Of a stretch of 64,000 nucleotides of DNA, positions 11,242-21,254 are shown piece after piece (within the stretch, counting starts at the first letter, position 1; each line of letters starts with the position of its first letter). The notes under the pieces were generated by a model. The model saw only the letters and a program-made list of their open reading frames with translations. It ran no database searches and had not been told where the DNA came from. The DNA comes from Syngnathus acus. Lineage: Eukaryota; Chordata; Actinopteri; Syngnathiformes; Syngnathidae. The translations under genes and the position numbers were made by a program. Location of the stretch: the NCBI RefSeq assembly GCF_901709675.1, contig NC_051108.1, forward strand, positions 4,870,631-4,934,630, given 5' to 3'.

Positions 11242-12500
11242 GTTGTTGTTTTTTGTCCTTGTCTGATGAAGTGTGGTTTTGAAGCTGAACACTGACTGAT
11301 GCTTTAACCTGAACTTGTTTTCTATCATGACTTCTCTCAACAACAATATCATAACGCTGTCTTTAAAAACACTAAGCTAAACATTTACTGTAAGTACACC
11401 TGTGGTCAACATTTGATTTCTGCAAACTCAAGTGGTTGTTTTAATGCTGACCTTTGTGTAAAATAATTTGCAACACTGAAAACTGCAATTGCAATAATAA
11501 ACTAAGTGTTAACTTAATTGATACCTCTCTGAAAATGTAAATATGTGTTTGCGGTTAGATAGGGTGTCATTTGATTATCAAAGTGTTCTTACTGTAGAAG
11601 CTGAGTGCATAATTATATTATAACTTGATAGATATTCCATGCCAATATTTTAGATGAAAATATGCATGTATTCAGTACATTGCTGTCAAAAAGACCTTGA
11701 ATGTAAAACTGCTGCTATATGAGCTACATAATTGCTAACGTGAAAGAATAAGAATAATGCCACCTCATCATTATGTGCCCAAAGTCATTATAATTCAACT
11801 GTATAACACATGTGCCTTTTCTCCGACATTAAATGTTGAATTTATGTACCATTACTGACTGACTGTTAAGGAACATCTCATTTGATTGAAATGCATTTGA
11901 GTTTCCGCAAAAGAAACATGTTAAATGGATGTCAACGTATTGATATGTTTTTTGTGGTTGTACTTTGTACTAACACAGTACTGCTTATTATGTAGTTATA
12001 ACATCCTGACAGTATATTTTTCTACCATTGTGATGCAATACAGTTCTATCCACTTCACTGTACAACAATAGTAATGCAATTAAATTGATAATTCTATGAC
12101 AGTGGCCAGACTGTGGATTATTGTTTTTGCAAAAAAAAAAAAACAGTCCTGGCGTCATAAAAGATTTCAAGTATTTCAAATATTTTTACCTTCAACTGGA
12201 GTCTAAAATACTTTCGCAGCCTTCTGTTTTAGTTTGAGTTTTAGAAGTGAGTACAATTAGCATACGAATATGTTGGGCTATATAATCTGAATATCGAGGA
12301 TATAAAATGAAAGTTCAAACGATTTTCCATACACTGCAGACTGTGCGAGTCCGCTCACTAGGAGGGGCAACGGGGACAAAGGGGAGGGGGTTCGCGTCAA
12401 TGATGGCGTGCGTAAAGCCCCGGTGCGTAATTTGCGGCCGTGGTCTTCTTTGAGGGCGTTTGAGAGGAGAAAGTTTCCTGAGAGCCAGTGAGCGCCGTAG
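11242..12500. other. Intergenic between the thrombomodulin paralogs
   Basis: No coding sequence supported. The distal part is AT-rich. From about 12340 it becomes GC-richer, with a G-rich patch near 12360-12390 (aggaggggcaacgggg, ggggaggggg) that could bind KLF/SP-type factors ahead of the paralog 2 promoter (inference). Confidence 0.5.
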
Positions 12501-12517
12501 AAGGCTGCTTAAGAGCC

Positions 12518-12566
12518 ACTTCCTTCCTCTGCTCGGTCGCCAACATGGAATGGGGAGATTATAAAT
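12518..12566 (+). promoter_or_regulatory. Core promoter of thrombomodulin gene 2
   Basis: ACTTCCTTCCT at 12518-12528 and TATAAAT at 12560-12566 repeat the pair seen at 7408 and 7450 with identical 42-nt start-to-start spacing. The TATA box lies 89 bp before the chosen ATG at 12649. This also argues against the upstream in-frame ATG at 12565, which overlaps the TATA box. Confidence 0.65.
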
Positions 12567-12648
12567 GCGAGCCAAACATATTTTCCAACAAACAAGCGTC
12601 TTGGCTGCAGGGACGCATGACCACTTGAACGCACGCTCGTGTTCGAAT

Positions 12649-14292
12649 ATGAAGGATGCCACGGGATTGTTCGTTGCTGTGCTGGCTGTGCTGGTGGGGA
12701 GGCTCGATGGGCTGGACCCGGACGGTGGGCTCTGTGTTGAGAGCCGTTGTTTCGCCGTGTTCCACCACTCTTGTGACTTTCCAAGCGCACAGGATCATTG
12801 CAAAGAAAGAAACGGGCTTTTAATGACTGTTAGTCCGTCTGCATCACGTGATGTACTGCCTAAACTATTGATGAACTTTACGGGTCGATTCTGGATCGGT
12901 TTGCATCGTTTAACCGCTTGCCCGAATGCAACATCTCGTCTTGAAGGATATGAGTGGATGACAAAAGACACTGGAAGTGATTTTGACAACTGGGCTCCTT
13001 CTTTCGACAGCGACTGCACATCTCCACGTTGCGTCACAGTTTCCGATGTGGACGAGCTCCAGTGGGTTCAGGATCGGTGTGACTCGCGAGTCACCGGCTT
13101 CCTGTGCGAGTACCACTTCAAATCCTTCTGCTCGACTATAGATGTCGTTTTCCAGGGGGGGACCCCGGTGTACACCACCCCTTTGGGTTTCGGGGGAGAT
13201 GATCTGCTCTCCGTGCCGCCCGGAAGCACCGTCACGCTGGAACCGACCAAGCGCAAGTTCGTGTGCTCCGACACTTGGCTTCAGGCTCCGTGGAGCTGCG
13301 AGATCCTCGAAGGAGGTTGCGAGCACAAATGCGCCGTGGATGATGCTTATGAACCTTCTTGCTCATGCCCGCCCGGTTTCTCCATCAACCCCCTGAATGA
13401 AATCTCATGCGACGAGGACGCGGGGGACGCGTGCGCGCGTTTAGGGTGCGAGTACGCCTGCTTGGATGGAGATGACGGCCCGCCTTCCTGTGCGTGTGAC
13501 CACGGTTTCAAACTGGCACCCGATGGAAGGTCTTGCGTGGACATTAACGACTGCTCCGATGAACGCCAATGTCCTGGGGAGAACTTCCGGTGCGTCAACA
13601 CCGTAGGCGGCTTCAAATGCGAATGTGAGGTCGGATTCAAGATGACGAGTGGATTGTGCGTGGATCAGAATGAATGCGCGTCTGCACCATGCGAGCATAT
13701 GTGCAACAACAACCCCGGGAGTTACAAATGTTCCTGCTACGATGGATATAAAGAGGACCCGCTGGACACGAGCAAGTGTGAGCTGCACTGTGGCAAGGAG
13801 GAGTGCATCGCGGAGTGCGACCCAAATGACAAGTACCAGTGCTACTGCCCTGATGGTTACATAGCGGAGGAGAGGGAGGACCACACCGTATGCATTGACA
13901 TTGACGAATGCGGGGGTGGTTACTGCGATCATGGCTGTAAAAACACTTATGGAAGCTTTGTTTGCTCTTGTCCTAAAGGCTTCACTTTGGTAGATGAGGT
14001 GTTTTGTGAAAGAAATGATGAAGATGAAGAAGGGGAAGGCTCGGGGGAGTCTGCAACAACTACGAACCCTACAGTGACGCCACACGAGGTCGCTCCAACT
14101 CAGCAGCCCTCGGCGGTGACAGTAGGCGGGCTGGTGGCTATAATAGTGTGCAGTGTCCTTTTTGTTGTGTTGGTGGTCTTTTTATGTCAGCACATATTGA
14201 GTAAAAGGGGGAAAATGGAGAGCGAGGCTGCATATAAAGACCCTGATGGAAGGGAGGCCCACAGTTTACACGGGATGGGGAGTGAAGCGTAA
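12649..14292 (+). CDS. thbd: Thrombomodulin (paralog 2, canonical layout)
   Basis: Intronless, 547 aa from the ATG at 12649. That start was preferred over 12565 because it opens directly into a signal peptide (MKDATGLFVAVLAVLVG) and the earlier one overlaps the TATA box. A full C-type-lectin-like domain follows, with FWIGLH, W and FLCEYHF landmarks. Then come six EGF repeats with Ca-binding DINDC, DQNEC and DIDEC starts; EGF5 contains CDPND, like the mammalian protein. An acidic juxtamembrane stretch, DEDEEGEGSGES, offers a Ser-Gly glycosaminoglycan site as in mammalian thrombomodulin. A Thr/Pro stretch, a membrane helix (about 495-520) and a short tail complete it. The family role is as a thrombin cofactor on endothelium for protein C activation. 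AATAAA overlaps the stop codon (14291-14296), and a hAT-like element starts 25 bp after it. Confidence 0.88.
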   Translation: MKDATGLFVAVLAVLVGRLDGLDPDGGLCVESRCFAVFHHSCDFPSAQDHCKERNGLLMTVSPSASRDVLPKLLMNFTGRFWIGLHRLTACPNATSRLEGYEWMTKDTGSDFDNWAPSFDSDCTSPRCVTVSDVDELQWVQDRCDSRVTGFLCEYHFKSFCSTIDVVFQGGTPVYTTPLGFGGDDLLSVPPGSTVTLEPTKRKFVCSDTWLQAPWSCEILEGGCEHKCAVDDAYEPSCSCPPGFSINPLNEISCDEDAGDACARLGCEYACLDGDDGPPSCACDHGFKLAPDGRSCVDINDCSDERQCPGENFRCVNTVGGFKCECEVGFKMTSGLCVDQNECASAPCEHMCNNNPGSYKCSCYDGYKEDPLDTSKCELHCGKEECIAECDPNDKYQCYCPDGYIAEEREDHTVCIDIDECGGGYCDHGCKNTYGSFVCSCPKGFTLVDEVFCERNDEDEEGEGSGESATTTNPTVTPHEVAPTQQPSAVTVGGLVAIIVCSVLFVVLVVFLCQHILSKRGKMESEAAYKDPDGREAHSLHGMGSEA

Positions 14293-14316
14293 TAAATAAG
14301 AAGGAAGACGTTAAAG

Positions 14317-14631
14317 CACAGGTGTCAAACTCAAGGCCCGGGGGCCAGATACGGCTCGCCACATCATTTTATGTGGCCCGCGAAGACAAATTGTGCATCA
14401 AATTCGTGTCATTACTCGAATTGCAAATTGTCTTTACTTTTAATATCTTTTTTTTTTTTTTTAAATATTTGACCAGTTTTTACTCGTCTGATTTGTCAGT
14501 TTGTTTTGTAGCTTTGACTGTATATAATTTGAGGTGCTCATACATTTATTTGGCTTGACAGTCACAATGGCCCTCCGAAAGAAGCTATGACTACAATGCG
14601 GCCCGCGACAAAAATGAGTTTGACACCCCTG
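14317..14631 (+). mobile_element. hAT-like non-autonomous element, copy 2
   Basis: CACAGGTGTCAAACTC at the left end and GAGTTTGACACCCCTG at the right form inverted ends. The flanks CGTTAAAG (14309-14316) and CATTAAAG (14632-14639) match at 7 of 8 bases. It sits in what should be the 3' UTR of thrombomodulin gene 2; AATAAA motifs at about 14772 and 14889 lie beyond it. Confidence 0.8.
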
Positions 14632-14639
14632 CATTAAAG

Positions 14640-15020
14640 CATGACATGTGAATGTAGCGCTGAGGATCCCCCCCGCCTTCCCTTTGCCCTTAAAGTCAAT
14701 TCACATTGGAATTCATTTTCATTTTGGCTACAAGCACTGATGTGCGCAAAATATCACAGCAAACAAAACAGAATAAAGGGGAACAGTAACCCCACAAGAC
14801 TTACATAAAAGCATTTTTCAACATGAAGTTTGGCTTCTGCAACAGACGCAAAAATGTAAACGTGAATTGATTTTGTACTGAAACGCTAATAAATTGCACA
14901 CCCTCGATAAAGTTTGTTGTCCGTCTTGAAACTGTCTGATTCTGTCCCCTACTGGCAAAATGAGTGTACTATAACTGAGACAAATAACGAGTGTAGAAAA
15001 AGCAAATGGAACGCAATAAA

Positions 15021-15073
<53 letters not shown>

Positions 15074-15602
15074 ATATTTGCTGCGAATCAAACAACTATA
15101 ATCTCGTCAGAGTTAATATATTTTGTGAAACCTGAGCCTGTTAAATCGTATCCAAAGTTGACATACTCTCAAGAAACTGGCTATTATGCTGTACGGTAAA
15201 TTACAAAATGTGGCTGAAGTTAATTCTTTACACTTGAAAAAGTCCTTAAATGAACTTGTACAAAGGTTGCACATGATTAAGTGTGATAATGTGATTTCTG
15301 GATGCTCCCCCCCCCCCTTTTTTCTCCCCCAACCAAAATAATGTGAGTTTAAATTATGTGCAACTGATTCGCAATTGGAAAACTTGTATTTTAGGATAAA
15401 AAATATTATCAGATAAAAATTCACATATTCTTATGTAAATAGTCAAACATTTTGGAAGGAATTTTTTTTAATCTTTTCAAGCATAAAGATGAAATTAGAG
15501 ACTACTCACAAAAAGCTCCATGTTTAGTTGCACAAACGTCCGTGTCTCTTTTGGTCATTGATTATTACTTCTCAGGCTTCCTCAAAAATGTGGCTTCCAC
15601 AC
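14640..15602. other. 3' flank and intergenic DNA
   Basis: Possible distal polyadenylation signals (AATAAA near 14772 and 14889) for thrombomodulin gene 2, a (TAAA)n microsatellite, and a C-run at 15309-15317. No coding sequence supported. Confidence 0.5.
15015..15075. repeat. (TAAA)n microsatellite
   Basis: About 14 uninterrupted TAAA units preceded by a slightly imperfect start. A likely polymorphic simple repeat. Confidence 0.9.
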
Positions 15603-16000
15603 CTTCAAGAAGAAAGAAAAAAATTGTTGCTGGAATGCGGCTCTGCGCTGGTCGATGTACTCTGCTGTGAGCAGGTACTTGATATGCTCCACACTGGGCA
15701 CAAAAACAATCATCTGCTATGTGAAATGAAATATGCCTTCTTTCTCTTACCAGCAGAGGGCGCAATCTCACTTGCAGTCATGCTGTTGCACTGCAGTCGC
15801 TCCTGTCTGCATGACAAGGAATACGTGGTAGGCACACCGATGTCATTTTACTCCCAATCGTGAATGCGGTTACATTTTACCTTGCGCTTCTGCAGGAACT
15901 CCTCATTCAGGCCAGCAAGGAGGCTGTGGACCCAAGACGCAGCCGAAAGCCAAACTGTGGCAGCCTTTACACTTTCTGGACCTGGATTTGCCACCTCTGC
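15603..16000 (-). pseudogene. Orphan exon-like pair, unidentified gene or relic
   Basis: On the minus strand, 16000-15881 is open for 40 codons (starts AEVANPGPES, ends NEEFLQKRK) between a good acceptor (cattctag) and donor (AAG|GTAAAA), both in phase 0. A second open stretch, 15713-15603, begins after catagcag with MIVFVPSVEHIKYLL and ends at a weak donor, or at a stop just beyond. The residues look protein-like, but I do not recognise the family and found no further exons. It may be a fragment of a decayed or retroposed gene, or a chance pair. The polypyrimidine run ahead of 15603 could itself be an acceptor, so the second part is less certain. Confidence 0.3.
15750..15763 (+). promoter_or_regulatory. 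Candidate CTCF site
   Basis: CCAGCAGAGGGCGC fits every position of the usual CTCF core CCASYAGRKGGCRS. It lies between the thrombomodulin pair and tlr5. A single core match occurs by chance, so binding is an inference. Confidence 0.4.
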
Positions 16001-17033
16001 CTAGAATGATAAATAACAGAGACATTTTGAATTGACTTAACTGTAGACTGCTTGAACAAATCAACCCATAAAATTTGACTGCAGTGGGTCAAATTGACCC
16101 AACTTAGCAGGTCGGTCCCATTTCCAACAGAGCCGTGTTAAGGATAATAAATGGTTGTGAGAGTCGCTCAGTGGCGGTGTGTTTGTGGATGTGATTGTTT
16201 GTCTCTGTACTATGTTGGGGTCCACGAGTGTCTTTTGTTAAATTGCAAAATGCTCTTCTGACAGAGTGACGCAATGACAAAAGGCCTTCTGTTTTTTTCC
16301 ACACCATTTTACTACACTAGTGATGGTGACACATTTTCCATTCACATAGTGAAAAACTCTTCTACACACTACAGAAATCTTTTTGAAATATTGAAATGTG
16401 ATTTCATTTGGTGGAATTCACCTTTCACTTGTGAGTGACAACATTTTCAGTTCCGAGAGATTTCATGCATGTACTACACAAAAACACTTATATTCCACTT
16501 ATTTTAAGTATTTAATTGTGTATGCAACCATCGTAAAATCTTGTTCATTATATGTATAAGGATGATAATACTATACAAGTATTAGTACAGTAGTAGTTGT
16601 TAAAATTCTAATTGTCACAATTAATCATTAAACTCTATTTTAGGAGGATATATGTATAATAGCTCAAATTAAATTAAAGGCACAACTATGTTGACAAATA
16701 GCAATTTGATTTGCTTGTTTTATGAGGTCAAACTCAATGGTGCAATGAAGCATATGTTGATAGACTGGCTGGAACAGGAGTAATAACAGTATGGACTTTT
16801 GTCTGTTATCAGAGAAACTCATCAGCTGATTAAGTTTTATTTGCGGAAATTATATTTGCAGAAATTATATCAGTAAATGCCTTTTATGAGTGTAGCAAGC
16901 TGCACCAGTGAACTATTAACCAATGTAAGGCAAACAGTCTTACGCAACTTCCTTCTCGGTTATGTACCCCGCTCATTGTGCTTGGGTTGACAGTAGCTGC
17001 TTTGGCTCACGTTTAATGTGCCCCACCAGGATA
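16001..17033. other. Upstream region of tlr5
   Basis: AT-rich, no coding sequence supported. A possible splice acceptor (gtgccccaccag, ending at 17030) directly before the tlr5 start suggests a further untranslated exon upstream, which I could not place. Confidence 0.4.
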
Positions 17034-17605
17034 ATGAACTGCGGGAAGTACAACTTGTGGACCCTGGCTCTTCAGCTGGTCTTCATCTGTGTGATTGTTC
17101 AGGTAGGTGTCGCACACTTTGTCCAATGCCAATTGCATTTTTTTTAAGTTTGTTTACTATAGTTGTTGTATTTTGAAGCATTTTTTATGAATGCATGTTA
17201 ACTTGGTCCCTGGTGGACAACATTTTCTCTGATTTGATCTTGTATTTTGTTGAAGACTAAATATGTCTATGATAAAGAGACCCAAGAGTTTTATTTCCAC
17301 ATTTTGAGACCAAAGAAGAGTGTGCCAAGAGAAGTGACAGCAAACAACAACAGAGGTTAATGATACCAGATCATTTAAGCATTTGGCTGCCTACTTGTAC
17401 CCTTTTTTTTTTATACAGTCACTCCTTTCTTTTCTGGAAACCTGATTTTATCTTTGCAAGGAACATGTTGCTTATCACTTAGGAAGGTTAGGAACTTATA
17501 AAGCAACCTTGCTAAAGGTGGCTAGTCGAATTAACCACTTGTTGTTTTGGTAATGTAGGTAGTGTCAGACTGTCTTAACTTGCTATTTTTTTGCAAAACT
17601 ACATT

Positions 17606-17653
<48 letters not shown>

Positions 17654-20600
17654 TCTATCAATTTTCCTCCATTGATTTGGGGTCGGGTCGCGAAGGCAGT
17701 AACGTAAACAGGAAATCACAACTCTGTCAATTTCTCATTCCCCGTTTTGTTTTCTTTCTACAGGTTGCCAAGTGTGACCCATCTTGTAAAATATACGGCC
17801 CTGTAGCCGCTTGTCACAGACAGAATCACCAATGGGTGCCTGATCTGCCTTCAAACATCACCCACCTCTACTTGGAGATGAACAGAATCAGTGAGATTAA
17901 TAGCACGTCACTCCAAAATCTGGAGCAACTGCTAGAATTGGATCTTGGGAAGCAGAATGCGACGCTCGTAATAAGGAATAACGCATTCCTCAGACAGACA
18001 CAGTTGGTTCACTTAGTTCTGGGTGATAATCTTGGCCTTCAATTGGAGCCACGAGCATTTGCGGGGATGATCAGTTTGAAATACCTCTTCATGGACCACT
18101 GCGATTTGACAGACTCCATATTGGCGCAGAACTACTTTGAGCCGCTCCTGTCCTTACAAGTACTTAATCTTTTCGGGAACTTACTCCGAAAAGTCACTCC
18201 TGGACTTTTCTTTCAAAATCTCTCTAATTTGGTAGAGATTAACCTCATGTTGAATAAGATTGAACAACTCTGTGAAGAAGATCTCATTGGTTTCAGAGGG
18301 AAGTACTTCACACACTTCAATTTAGACTCCAATCACTTGTACAAAATGGCCGCTATGGATTTCGACTGGGGAAGATGCGGAAACCCGTTTCGAGGAATGG
18401 CTTTCAACATTCTTGATTTATCAACCAGCGGGTTTAACGTTACCGCAACCCAACAATTTCTTAAAGCGATTCAGGGGACTCCCATTGCTCATCTCATATT
18501 CTCCGGCATATTAGGGAAAGGTTTTTCACACGACAATATACCAGATCCAGACAGGCACACATTTGAAGGTCTTGCAAACAGCGCAATAAACATTTTTGAT
18601 GTATCTAAAAACCAAATATTTGCCTTACAGAGAGCCGTCTTCAGTTCTCTGACCGATGCGATAATAATTGATGTGTCGCAAAACAAAATCAATCAAATTA
18701 CCAACCAAGCCTTCAGTGGTGTTCAGGGAAATTTAAGATTGCTCAACTTGTCGTTCAATCTTCTAGGAGAAGTAGTTTCACACACGTTTAGCAGTCTGAC
18801 AGAGCTTAGGGTTTTGGATTTGTCTTTTAATCACATTGGAGCGCTGGGATATCATGCTTTTGAAGGTCTTCCCAAATTACGAGCATTATATATGACAGGA
18901 AACTCCCTGCGGACCTTAGGTTCCCCTGCATCATTGCCAAATCTCGAATTTCTTCTTCTGGGTGACAATCGGTTGGTTAATATATACGCGATAGATGAAC
19001 TAAGCATTAATCCGATTCACGTGGACGTGACCAATAACCGATTAACAAACCTTGAGGATGTTTATCTCATTTTAAGTCATTTCAAAAATCTGCAGAATTT
19101 CTTCTTTGGTGGTAATTTCATTAAGTGGTGCATGCTTGGTCAGAACATTTCAATTCCTTTTAATCATAGCTTACAAGTGCTAGATCTTCATGATAGCTCT
19201 CTGCAGTTGGTTTGGGCTGACGGGACATGCCTTGATGTTTTTGATCATCTTGAAAATCTGCTCGGTCTAAATTTAAGCTTCAACTCCCTCAAGAATCTCC
19301 CAAAGGGCATTTTCCATGGTCTCAACTCAATCATTGAGCTTGACCTGTCTTCTAACGCCTTGACCTATCTGGAGCCAGATGTTTTACCCAACAGCCTTAC
19401 AAACCTCGATCTGTCCAACAACTTCTTGGCCTACCCAGATCCAATGACTTTTGATTCCCTCCTCCTCCTCAGCCTTTCGGGAAATCGATTTTACTGCGAC
19501 TGTCAACTCGAAACCTTCCTGAAGTGGATGAATGACACCAATGTAACCTTCCTCAGTCTAGAGAATTACCGATGCGAGTTTCCGGCTGTTAACTATGACC
19601 TTCCACTGCTCAACTACTCCCGGATGGTGGAACCATGTGAGGTGGATGACGATCTGGCGGTCCAAAAACTTAAATTTGCGCTGTTTGTCTTCTCTACTCT
19701 TCTCATTCTCACCACCATACTTTGTGGGATTGCTTACGCACGTCTTCGTGGATATATTTATATCACTTACAAAAAAATCGTCAGTCGAGTTCTCGAGGGG
19801 CCCAAAGCCCCGCCTCCTCTGCAGGACGCTCAGTATGATGTCTATCTTTGCTTCAGCAACACAGACTTCATGTGGGTAGAAGCTGCTTTACTGAAAAAAC
19901 TGGACAATAAGTTCTCGGAAGAGAACATCCTGCACTGTTGTTTCGAGGCCAGAGACTTCCTGCCTGGTGAAGATCACCTCTCCAACATTAGAGATGCCAT
20001 CTGGGGCAGTAGAAAGACTTTGTGTATCGTCTCCAAAGATTTCCTTAAAGGTAAAGACAACGCGTACATTTTGTATATTACTCAATTCAACCCGACTGAG
20101 AACTTTTTTAATCCAGCCATTGGAGCCTATTCTAGCCCCTCCTAGTTATGGATCTTTGGAATCATCATAATCTTTGTTCCCGAGGGGGCACATGTACCAG
20201 TGACCGAATGTGATCCTGATTTCAGTCAGTCAGAAAAATCCAGATTATCAGATGCATTTGAAAATATTAACCTGGTAGATTAGCACGTGTAATGACATGT
20301 TTTTCTTTCGTTTCCAAACATTTCCATATCTAATTTTATTATCGCCCCCCCCCCCCCCCTTCAGATGGCTGGTGCTTGGAGGCGTTTACCTTGGCTCAGG
20401 GCCGCATGCTGACTGAGCTAAAAAATGTTCTGATTATGCTGGTGGTCGGGAAGGTCAGTGCTTCTCCATGAATATTCTCCGATATATATATAGATGCCAT
20501 ATTCTGATGTAATCCAACAAAAGGTGGCTCACTACCAGCTGATGAAGTACAATGCAGTCCGAGCGTTCGTCCAGAGGAGAGAGTACCTGATCTGGCCAGA

Positions 20601-20751
20601 GGACCCTCAGGACCTAGAGTGGTTTTATGAGCGCCTGGTTTCCAACATCCTCAAAGAGACTGAAGTGAAGAAATTTGACGAGGAAGCGCCAAAGCCTGAC
20701 ATTCCACCTGGAAATGACATTCAGCTTGAGAACATTGAAGCACGGCTGTGA
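17034..20751 (+). CDS. tlr5: Toll-like receptor 5 (four exons)
   Basis: Exons 17034-17102, 17764-20050, 20365-20453 and 20524-20751 join in frame at GT-AG sites to 890 aa. Exon 1 encodes 23 residues of signal peptide. Exon 2 encodes an N-terminal Cys cap (VAKCDPSCKIYG), about 20 leucine-rich repeats, a C-terminal cap (FYCDCQLETFLKW), a membrane helix at about 658-682 and the start of the TIR domain (YDVYLCFS near 714). The BB loop reads CFEARDFLPGED, distinctive of TLR5. Exon 3 supplies DGWCLEAFTLAQGR and exon 4 VAHYQLMKY to the end, with the WPEDPQDLEWFYERL block. TLR5 recognises bacterial flagellin at the cell surface and signals through MyD88 (family knowledge). Intron 2 (314 bp) ends in a 15-C tract; intron 3 is only 70 bp. 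Reading through the exon 2 donor would give a product cut short inside the TIR domain. The membrane helix excludes the soluble fish form. Confidence 0.93.
17606..17648. repeat. (TA)n microsatellite in tlr5 intron 1
   Basis: About 19 TA units within the 661-bp intron between the signal-peptide exon and the LRR exon. Confidence 0.9.
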
Positions 20752-20915
20752 CCTGTCAACAAGAACATCTGAATGAAAAAGCACTCCTGCTGTAGGGATG
20801 TGATGACAGCCTTTGTTATCCACAATAGTTAAAAGTAAGAAAACAGGTGTTACAAAGAAGCAGGAATCAATCATTGATTTTATAGCAATTCCATTTTGAC
20901 CGCATTGTTATATAG

Positions 20916-21246
20916 CACAGGTGTCAAAGTCAAGGCCCAGGGGCCAGATACGGCCCGCCACATCATTTTATGTTTCCCGCGAAGACAAATTGTGCATCAA
21001 ATTCGTGTGTCATTACTAGAATTGCAAATTGCCTTCACTTTTAATAATATATATATATTTTTTATATTTGACCAGTTTTTACTCGTCTGATTTGAAAACG
21101 AGTTATTTGTCAGTTCGTTTTGTAGCTTTTACTGTATATAATATGAGGTGCTCGTACATTTATTTGGGTTGACAGTCATAATGGCCCGCCGAAAGAAGCT
21201 ATGACTACAATGCGGCCCGCGAAAAAAAATGAGTTTGACACCCCTG
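20916..21246 (+). mobile_element. hAT-like non-autonomous element, copy 3
   Basis: Ends CACAGGTGTCAAA and TTTGACACCCCTG are inverted. A perfect 8-bp duplication TTATATAG flanks it (20908-20915 and 21247-21254). It lies 165 bp past the tlr5 stop codon, so it is probably in the tlr5 3' UTR or just beyond. Confidence 0.85.
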
Positions 21247-21254
21247 TTATATAG

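Noticed and set aside
12565-12648. Upstream in-frame ATG for thrombomodulin gene 2
   Set aside because: It overlaps the TATAAAT box and would put 28 charged residues before the signal peptide; the ATG at 12649 is a better start.
20494-20523. ATG at 20494 as start of a separate small gene
   Set aside because: The region continues the TLR5 TIR domain after splicing at 20524; the ATG lies in the 70-bp intron.
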